Shown piece by piece: positions 56,943 through 64,000 of a DNA stretch of 64,000 nucleotides (its first letter is position 1; each line of letters opens with the position of its first letter). The notes below the pieces were generated by a model. The model was not told the origin of the DNA and did no database searches. It saw nothing but the letters and a program-made list of their open reading frames with translations. The position numbers and the translations under genes were made by a program. Where the stretch lies: assembly GCA_037043455.1 (NCBI GenBank), contig JAWPHD010000130.1:62001-126000 (forward strand). The letters are read 5' to 3'. The DNA is from Cyrtodaria siliqua (lineage: Eukaryota; Mollusca; Bivalvia; Adapedonta; Hiatellidae).

Positions 56943-57225
56943 ATTTTAACTGTGAAATTATTATTTAAATAATGTCAATTTATTTAAATCGTGTAAATTT
57001 ATTTAAATATAGTGAATTTAATTAATTTGTTGCACATTTAGTATAACGAAGATCGATTTATTGAGATCACAAACAATTATTTAAATCAAATCATTTAGTT
57101 AAATCGTATGGATATTTAAATCGTGAGGATATAATCTAAATCGTAAGGATATACTTTAAATCGAGAGCATTTATTTAAATAGTGTCGATTTATTTAAATA
57201 TTGTCAGTTTATTTAAATATGGCGC
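56943..57225. repeat. AT-rich degenerate repeat of atttatttaaat words
   Basis: About a dozen copies of (cg)atttatttaaatnntgt-like text at irregular spacing of about 17-22 bp, rich in the palindrome atttaaat. Confidence 0.85.
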
Positions 57226-57329
57226 ACTTCATGTTAAATAGTGAAAAAAACATGTTTTTGAGCTAAATATTTTATATTTTTATAAACGGCGCACCATTGT
57301 TCTATTTCATAATTGCAGTCAATTATTTA

Positions 57330-57750
57330 TTTCGAAAATGTTTGCCGCGATGTGTTGGCGAACATTGCCGAAACTGTGCAGCAAATATCACCAGAACATT
57401 GAAGAGAAACATTTTATGCAAATGAAGTTTGCTGCATATTTGTCGCACACTTTTACTATGTAAATGAGGTCTGCGGCAAAGTTGCAGTAAACATCGCCAA
57501 AACATCGCCAGAACATTACAGCTAAAAGTGTTATGCAAATGAAGTTTGCTGCAAAGTTGCCGCACACTTTTACTGTGCAAATGAGATCTGCGACAAAGTT
57601 GCGACGAACATCACCAGAATATCACCAGAACCTCATTTGCATATTTGTTTGCTGCAACATTGCCGCAGACCTCATTTGCATGGTAAAAGTGTACCACAAC
57701 TTCGCCGCAAACTTGTCTGCCACAGTTTTGCAGCATTTTTTGCCGCAGAG
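57330..57750. repeat. Imperfect tandem and inverted repeat with ttgctgcaaagttgccgc words
   Basis: Words such as atgcaaatgaagtttgctgc, cacacttttactgtgcaaat and gaggtctgcggcaaagttgc recur at about 115-120 bp; from about 57630 some appear inverted (cctcatttgcatggtaaaag). The many atgcaaat octamers come from the repeat and give no reason to infer regulation. Confidence 0.8.
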
Positions 57751-57994
57751 TTGCAGCAAACAGTCGCCAGAAGCTTATATTTTTGATAAGGGGGCCTTTT
57801 ATGGTCTAAGATCACTGCTTCAGTATTTGTATTGTTGAAAGTTTTGGCAAAAATACAATTTGACTTAAAAACGTGTACGTCCCATGGCAAACAAGCGGGG
57901 AAAAAAGTATCGTCCCATGGTTTGTCGCAACAAAAAAAGTATCTGTTCCATGCCATTTTGTACCGGTTCCATCCCTCCCTCCCCCACCCCGATA
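57751..57994. other. No recognisable gene
   Basis: Unique sequence with C-rich runs towards its end. Confidence 0.4.
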
Positions 57995-58066
57995 AATATT
58001 GCCTGGTCCCTTCCCATAGCCTCATCTGTCGGATGCGGACGTAAACCGAGCGGTCTCGTGTATACT
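57995..58066 (+). mobile_element. SINE family A internal fragment
   Basis: ttcccatagcctcatctgtc, ggatgcggacgtaaaccg and agcggtctcgtgtat match the centre of family A with changes. Followed by a C-rich low-complexity run to about 58118. Confidence 0.7.
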
Positions 58067-58159
58067 ACCCCCCCGCCCCCCACACACTCCCTCCCCCCCA
58101 CACACACCCTCTCTCCCCTAATCTGAAGAAATAAATGGTTAGCGCTAAACAAAAAAAAG

Positions 58160-58492
58160 TACCTTTTTCCCTATATAATGTATTATGTTTTTGCTTGTCA
58201 ACAATATGCGGATGGTTGCCTTTTGTACAGACCTATGAGACATAGATAGACCACAAACTACTACAGCACGGCGTATCCTCTCCAGAGAAATTGGCATACC
58301 AATGGGGGCATGCGATTCGCCCACTACCTTTTCCCCTATATAATGTATTATGTTTTTTTTTGCTTGTCAACAATATGCGGATGGTTGCCTTTTGTACAGA
58401 CCTATGAGACATAGGTAGACCACCAACTACTACAGTACGGTGTATCCTCTCCAGAGAAATTGGCAGACCAACAGGGCATGCGATTCGCCCAC
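58160..58492. repeat. About 165-bp tandem duplication, two copies
   Basis: 58160-58323 and 58324-58492 are about 95 percent alike by eye (ttttcccctatataatgtat, aacaatatgcggatggttgc, cgtatcctctccagagaaat, gggcatgcgattcgccca). The second copy has a longer T run. Confidence 0.93.
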
Positions 58493-59090
58493 ACACCCGC
58501 TCCTCCCCCAATAATTGAAACATAATTTTTTTGATTGTCAAATATCTTTTTCAAAAGGTTTGCCAATAATTGAAACGTTCCTACGCCCATGTACAATCCT
58601 TAAATGGTATAACATGTTCAGTATTATAACTTCATATCTATTTTGAAATGGCATTCGTACATTTTTGCAATACATATACCAATACATTATAATGTTGGCT
58701 ATGTTGGTTACACTTATGTCAGTATCTTATATAAGGCTTACATACATATACCAATCAGTGTTGGTATTTCCTCTTCCTATCCGCTATAAAGATACGATAT
58801 TCTGTACTTGAATGGTTAAACTGTGAAACGTCAAATGTATATGATCTGGATCTTAACATCAGGAACGTTCCAATAACGTCAGCGACGAAATATAACACTT
58901 TTTATAAAGAGAGTTTTAGAGTTTACCATTTAGAAGAGCTTTAAAGAAAGTATTGCAATTTAGAAAGGGTTACTTAACGTTTTAGTATCAAAAGGGAGGT
59001 CAATTGGGCGTGTATAAATAGCATGTCTTTAAATAAGATTACCTCCCTTTTACCGCGATATATTATTGATCGTTTGCAATAGGATTCTAA
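58493..59090. other. No recognisable gene; short inverted pair aaaagggaggt
   Basis: AT-rich sequence. aaaagggaggtcaa (58989-59002) and ttacctccctttt (59040-59052) form a short inverted pair 37 bp apart. Confidence 0.45.
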
Positions 59091-60177
59091 ATGTACCGAC
59101 ACTTGTCCGAACAAATCACACGATATATATATATATTGGAATCTTGGGATGGATGTACTTTACTAGAAAAAGATAGCTTGGAAAAGTTACAATATGAGGC
59201 AGCTAGTATTGTGACGGGTCGTCTAACCCAATCAGTATCCATACATCGCTTAATAACACAGCTAGTTGGAGATGTCAGCGCAAACAATCTCAGAAATAAC
59301 GATAACTACGCCACTATTGCTAGGAGAACCGAAATATACAATATATCGTTTGTTCCTTCCTCTCTTAAACTATGGAATGACTTGCCAATAGAAATACGAA
59401 ACTCTGAAAGTATCGCAATTTTTAAGAGAAGACTATTAACATCTGTAATTCTTAGTACAAAAGTGCCACCTTATTACTTATGTGGACAAAATTATTTGTT
59501 GTTTTACAGGCCAGAATGAGGAACTTTTTGTAGCAATCTCAATAACGACTTATACCTTAACCATTTACGAGATTCACCGACTTGCAAGTGCGGCTGTGAA
59601 GTAGAAGATGCTGAACACTATTTTTTCCCAATGTAACACATTTTCAGCATATCGGAGTCTACTCGCGAATTTACACCCTTTATGGTCGTGAACACCTCTT
59701 CGAAGCAGTTGAAACATATATACGAGAAACACGTAGGGTTTACATAGGTGTCTGATTCTCCAACGCATTTCGACACTCTAAGCATACTATTATAGTGTTT
59801 GCTGTTCAATTGATGTAACACGTATACACTGTTAAAAGCGTTAATGTTTTCTAACTGATTGGAACTTAGAGATTGGGGAAAACTCCCTCTCTCTCTCGCT
59901 CTCTCTCATATGTTGTGTTCACTATTCATCACCCTCTCTCTCAATGTATTATTTGCCATTGGAATTTATTTCACTGAGCCATACGCATTTGTAATTTCAA
60001 GACGGTAACTGGGAAGGGTTTAAACTAGTGTTGGTAGAACTTGATACCCGACCCATTTGTCATTATAATATTTCTATTGTATATATGTGAATTTCATTTT
60101 GTATCAACACATATATTTGTAACTCTTGGCAAGCCGCTTGGGACTTGTCGGTGAACATTAAACTCCATTCCATTAAA
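59091..60177 (+). pseudogene. Non-LTR retrotransposon 3' end, first element, degraded
   Basis: A 142-codon frame (59091-59519) carries motifs typical of the region after the reverse transcriptase in CR1/Jockey-like elements: WDGCTLLEKDSLEKLQYEAA, SIVTGRLTQSVSIHRL, then SFVPSSLKLWNDLPIEIRN and FKRRLLTS. About 60 residues seem to be missing between HRLITQL and NNLRNN compared with the usual order, so an internal deletion is likely. After a frameshift the translation LNNDLYLNHLRDSP, CKCGCEVEDAEHYFF and, later, AVETYIRETRR continues to about 59740. The remainder to about 60177 would be the 3' untranslated part, ending aaactccattccatt. The 5' part of the element is absent. Confidence 0.75.
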
Positions 60178-60730
60178 CCGTTACTCGGAGAATGGCGTCC
60201 TTCTAATAGACCCATTCGTCGAGAGGAAGTTGTCCTAGCCAGGGTCAGGATAGGGCATACACGCTGTACTCATTCATATTTATTACAAGGTGAGCAGTTG
60301 CCAGTTTTGCACCGTTAACGGTCAAACATATGTTGTTGGAATGTGTAGACTTTGATCCTATGCGACAAAGATACTACACAGTTAATACTTTGAAAGAGTT
60401 ATTTGATACTATAGATTTTAGTCTTGTTGAGTTTTCCTTAAAGAAATCAGACTTTATAAATCAATGTAATATCTTCCTATATATATTAACTTGTTTACAT
60501 GCCCGTTGGCGGATTATTAACTTGTTTACATGCCCGTTGGCGGATTTACATATGTACATAGTTTATATTGCTACCATATCATCCCTTATTTGTAGATAGT
60601 TTTATCTTTATACGTTTACATTATTTTTAATTACAACTTCATTCTTTCATGATTCATCGGTTTCTGCGCACAATATGACCTATTTATGTGTCAACGTGCC
60701 ATTAAACAGCATTCATTCATTCATTCATTA
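60178..60730 (+). pseudogene. Non-LTR retrotransposon 3' end, second element (RNase-H-type tail), degraded
   Basis: In the plus strand the translation RPIRREEVVLARVRIGHTRC then THSYLLQGEQLP is the conserved text that follows the RNase H domain in I/R1-type elements. A frameshift follows, and TVKHMLLECVDFDPMRQRYY with LKELFDTIDFSL completes the C-terminal H-x4-C part; the usual C-x2-C pair is lost in a small deletion near 60310. A short tandem duplication (ttgtttacatgcccgttggcgga) lies at about 60490-60545. The tail ends with (attc)n at about 60711-60729. It directly abuts the first element. Confidence 0.72.
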
Positions 60731-62105
60731 TGTATATAAATTTTTGGCAATAAAATATGTTTAAATCAAATGATATCAATCAAAAGCAGCTGTATATAAA
60801 TATACATTAATAAACATTTTCTATATTCTTTAAGGCGATCTGTTTAATTCTGGGTCTCATAAAGTTTAGTTGTTGAGATTCAAATGTCTTCCAAGGTAAA
60901 CTATAACATTTACAAATAAGAAACATGAGTCAAGAATTTAAAACTAAAGGTTAATAAATCGCGATTTCTTTTCCGAGTACTTTTTTTTTGGAATAAATAG
61001 AGGTTACCTAGTGCAACACCCTAAATATGCATAGGCCATTTGCAGCTCTTGTATAAAAAATAAAAAATAAATAAATAAAAAATGGCCTACATAAACCCAA
61101 TCAACCAAGAGCATAGCTTATATTGACTTTTTGATTCAGGCAAGACAAAAGACCAATCCCATGTCTTGTCTGCCATGACGATATTTTATAGATGACTTGT
61201 GCATTTATTGGTTTAAAGCGAACCCTTCTTATTTATTATTCATTTAGTTAAAGCTAGTCTATTGATCGAATATCCATTGACGGTTTAAGCATAATACGTA
61301 AAAGAATTAGAACTAAACTTGAAATAAAACGTGCGCAGCATTATGATTGGTTAGCATGCATGCATACAAAAATGGCAACACAACAGAAGACACAGTGATT
61401 ATAGTGTCAAAGCACATATTACAATTATCCTAATCTCGTCTTTATTAAAAAAAAAAAATTCACGAAGCGTTCTTTCATTAAATATGAGGTATAGCCTACA
61501 TACGGAGGCCAAGTCAACATGTTTTTAAATAACGTTTTCAATGATTTTTAGTGCACATTTATTAATGAACGAAATAGCGACTTTTCTATTTTCAAATGGT
61601 TAATTGTAAGCCATGTGAAAGTAAAACTTTACTTGTTTAAGGGGGCGTGGGGAGGGGGAGGTGGCGGAGTGCGGGAAGTCTCAACACACATAACTTGTTA
61701 AAATATGGCGGGGATGCAGAATATACTTCAGTCCCCGTGTCAGATTACTGCGGGTGGGGACTGTTTCGTATCGACAAGTTATTGAGAACATTTGACATGC
61801 ATTTGTTTAATTAATTAAATGTGCCTATAGATGAGTTTATCGATGTTGATAAATGTTTCAATTTCACATTATTTGCGAGTGTCCTGCGGGATTGCGGCAG
61901 TGGATGCACTGTTGTGTTTTCATTGGCTACACATTTGGTATAATGATCGGTTAGTTAGATATTTCTCTGGAGAACATAAACAAGTTGTATGAATATCTGT
62001 AATATGATGCTCGGTTTAATTTATATGATTTGATGCTCTTTATATAAGTCCAGACTCTGTCAAGCATCATATAATTTTTATCCAACGAGTTCTATCAATT
62101 TAAAG
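60731..62105. other. No recognisable gene
   Basis: AT-rich sequence. taggccattt (61034-61043) and aaatggccta (61081-61090) form a small inverted pair. A G-rich run lies at 61641-61670. Confidence 0.5.
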
Positions 62106-62449
62106 TGGGTACATCAGGATTTTTCTAGAAACATCTTAAATTATAAAATTGTTCCAGTTCATGATAAAACACTTATATCAATCAAAATATGATGTTAGAA
62201 CCATTTTGTTAATGTCTAAACTTTGAAAACACCATATAGCTAGGACGGAATCGGTCGTAAAATGCTGAAATTAACCCTGATGCGTCACCTAGGTTAGCAC
62301 GTATTACTGTGAAGAATGAATTTCTTTGCAAATAAGGGATACTTTTTAGGCTCATTCATTATGTTTTGGCCATGTAGAATAGAAAATATTAATATTTTTA
62401 AATTTTAAATCGGACACCTAGACCCCCATGAAAATCCTGATGTACTCCC
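62106..62449. mobile_element. Possible short-TIR element (344 bp)
   Basis: tgggtacatcaggatttt at the left pairs with aaaatcctgatgtactccc at the right, 17 of 18 bp. No coding capacity. A partial duplicate of ctcattcattatgttttgg occurs just outside at 62517. Could be a chance inverted pair, but the length makes a MITE plausible. Confidence 0.55.
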
Positions 62450-62828
62450 TTTTATATTAAAAGGGAAACAGCTAGTAACCTAGTAACAAAAATGTAAATA
62501 AGGAGTCGTTTTGTGCTCATTCAATATGTTTTGGTCCTTTAGAGTATCATCATTTGGCAATTATGCAATGATATACCGCCTTTAAAAAAACGAATGTGAA
62601 ATTACATTTATCACGTAACTCTAAAAATGTCATATAACGTTCATTCATGTATCTGCCTATATCAGTATATGTTTCTGAGGTCTTCTCCGCACCACAACTA
62701 GTAGTAGGAACTGACTCGTCCATTCCTTAACCCGGTAATTCCGTATAACGGTTTCGAAAGTCGAAGAGGCAATTTCGATTACATGGAAAAGACCGAGCGA
62801 CGATTCGGCCTTCATTTGCATATTTATT

Positions 62829-62832
<4 letters not shown>
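62450..62832. other. No recognisable gene
   Basis: Unique AT-rich sequence. Confidence 0.45.

Positions 62833-62891
<59 letters not shown>
62833..62891. repeat. (GT)n microsatellite
   Basis: About 29 GT with one interrupting ga. Confidence 0.98.
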
Positions 62892-63544
62892 GTTTATAGT
62901 CCCTCCGCCAACATACTCAATGAGCCTTAGGGCTCACCGAGATGGGTACAACAGTGTCTGGACTTTTTAAAATGTATTTTTGAATTTTGAAGTTTATATA
63001 GGCATTGCCAACAGGTCTGTATACTGCCTAAATATATGCCAAAGGCGGAGACTCAACATCATCGGTTAATTCAACCTAATTTCGTGTGTTGACTCCTTTC
63101 GGTCCTAATTGTGTTTGGCGTTGTGTTGTATGTGGTGCGCGCTTGTTTTGCAAAGTGTTATGATATGTTTTGATCATATCATATTTGCTGGGGGTTGTTG
63201 AGGGGTATGCCTGTACCACGCCATCTTGGGGGTGATAAGCGTGTCCATTTGCAGCATACTGATACTTATGGTCATCGAACTGGGGCCTGTTCGGTTCATA
63301 ATGTGTTTATGCTTGTATTTGTTGGGGCATTTTGTTGGGGTAGAGTTTGATGGTTGCTATACCTGAGGCATAACGTATACGTCTGGTCTGATGTAAGGTG
63401 GCACCACTTTCACATCTTGTTCGTGCAAGGTGATTACGCTACCACGGGGTGGAAAAGGACAATACTGGTCGATAACGGTGTCCAGTCAAGACTGCCCAGT
63501 GGCTTATTATCCACAGGTTGGTGCTGAAAGAGACCGTAGGGAGG
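62892..63544. other. Unassigned block with higher GC and G+T skew
   Basis: Base composition differs from its AT-rich left neighbour (more G and T on the plus strand). No open frame with a recognisable motif. It could be the untranslated or terminal part of an unrecognised retroelement. Confidence 0.4.
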
Positions 63545-63925
63545 CTGTACTTGTTATAAAACAAAATTCGAATGCCTAAAATGGCCTAAAATGTGCTATT
63601 CCCGATGTAGTACCGCTCGTTATTTCCGTGGGACGGCTTTATAGGATATCTTACGATAGCTTACGCCGCGTAGTATGTATTCTCCATTACTAATTTGAGT
63701 AATCTTATCCCTCGCTTTTGAAATGTTGTGTTTATATGCGTTGGTTTATAGGCAAAGTTCGTATGCCATAAGTGGCCTAAAATGTGCTAGTGCATTTGTA
63801 GCACTGCTTGTTATCTCCGCGAGGCGGCCTTTTATGATACCTTACTCTGCGTCTATGTATTCTATGTATTCTGCATTACTATATTGGATTGCCTTATCAT
63901 CGTTTCTAAACAGTAAAGAAACTGG
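63545..63925 (+). repeat. Imperfect tandem duplication of about 190 bp
   Basis: cgaatgcctaaaatggccta near 63570 and cgtatgccataagtggccta near 63760 begin two similar units that share taaaatgtgct, gcactgcttgttatctccg/ accgctcgttatttccg, and tatgtattct. Identity about 70 percent by eye. The 69-codon frame in the second unit is not conserved in the first. Confidence 0.7.
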
Positions 63926-64000
63926 TGTTTAGTTAGTTTGTTATCGCGTATTTGCTACATATATGTGAAATGCTTATATTACAAAGAAAACAATTTCGGC

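Noticed and set aside
57330..57750. Clusters of atgcaaat octamers as a regulatory region
   Set aside because: The octamer comes from the repeat unit; no promoter or gene is nearby.

Overview
This window is eukaryotic, AT-rich and almost free of genes. It looks like intergenic or intronic DNA from a mollusc, most likely a bivalve. That assignment is an inference: it rests on the dense mix of tRNA-headed SINEs, on tandem elements headed by short hairpins and (TCCG)n tracts with text such as 'aaaactaggtcactaggtca', and on many foldback elements. No bacterial features (operons, ribosome binding sites, CRISPR arrays) are present. Most long open frames come from tandem repeats whose unit length is a multiple of three (36, 45 and 60 bp), so I do not annotate them as genes.

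Layout. 1-1082 is a 36-bp minisatellite cut by the window edge. 1868-2093 is a 60-bp repeat with an inverted first unit. 2451-5541 holds two SINEs, a 1.1-kb foldback complex and a hairpin element. 5864-9520 is bounded by long divergent inverted repeats and contains a SINE and another hairpin. 10011-10307 is a 36/39-bp array and 11574-15977 a 4.4-kb array of 45- and 53-bp units. 16259-26027 is a patchwork of SINEs, tandem elements, a TIR element carrying a GAT/GAA microsatellite nested in a SINE, and a foldback. 26071-26242 is an exon-like segment. 27615-34119 holds small arrays, dispersed repeats, a Tc1/mariner-like MITE, a large hairpin and a second exon-like segment (31319-31693, minus). 34120-37738 is a 3.6-kb array of 46-bp units with a 322-bp higher-order duplication. 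38228-48238 is SINE-rich and includes a third exon-like segment (43325-43404, minus) and degraded tandem elements. 48671-58500 holds hairpins, two (TCCG)n-headed elements, a broken non-LTR retrotransposon, an 851-bp GATATC-rich foldback and a 44-bp minisatellite interrupted by a TIR element. 59091-60730 holds the 3' ends of two different non-LTR retrotransposons, one after the other. The rest has a (GT)n tract and an unassigned block with an imperfect duplication.

Repeats. At least six SINE-like families are visible, labelled A-F here. Several have polymerase III box A and box B and clear target-site duplications, so they were mobilised by LINE machinery; whether the LINE remnants here were the drivers cannot be told. 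The hairpin elements have unrelated stems, but several have short GC-rich loops.

Host coding potential is limited to three exon-like segments bordered by splice-like sites, none identified and not shown to belong to one gene. I found no operon-like or defence system. The most unusual content is the architecture of the repeats.
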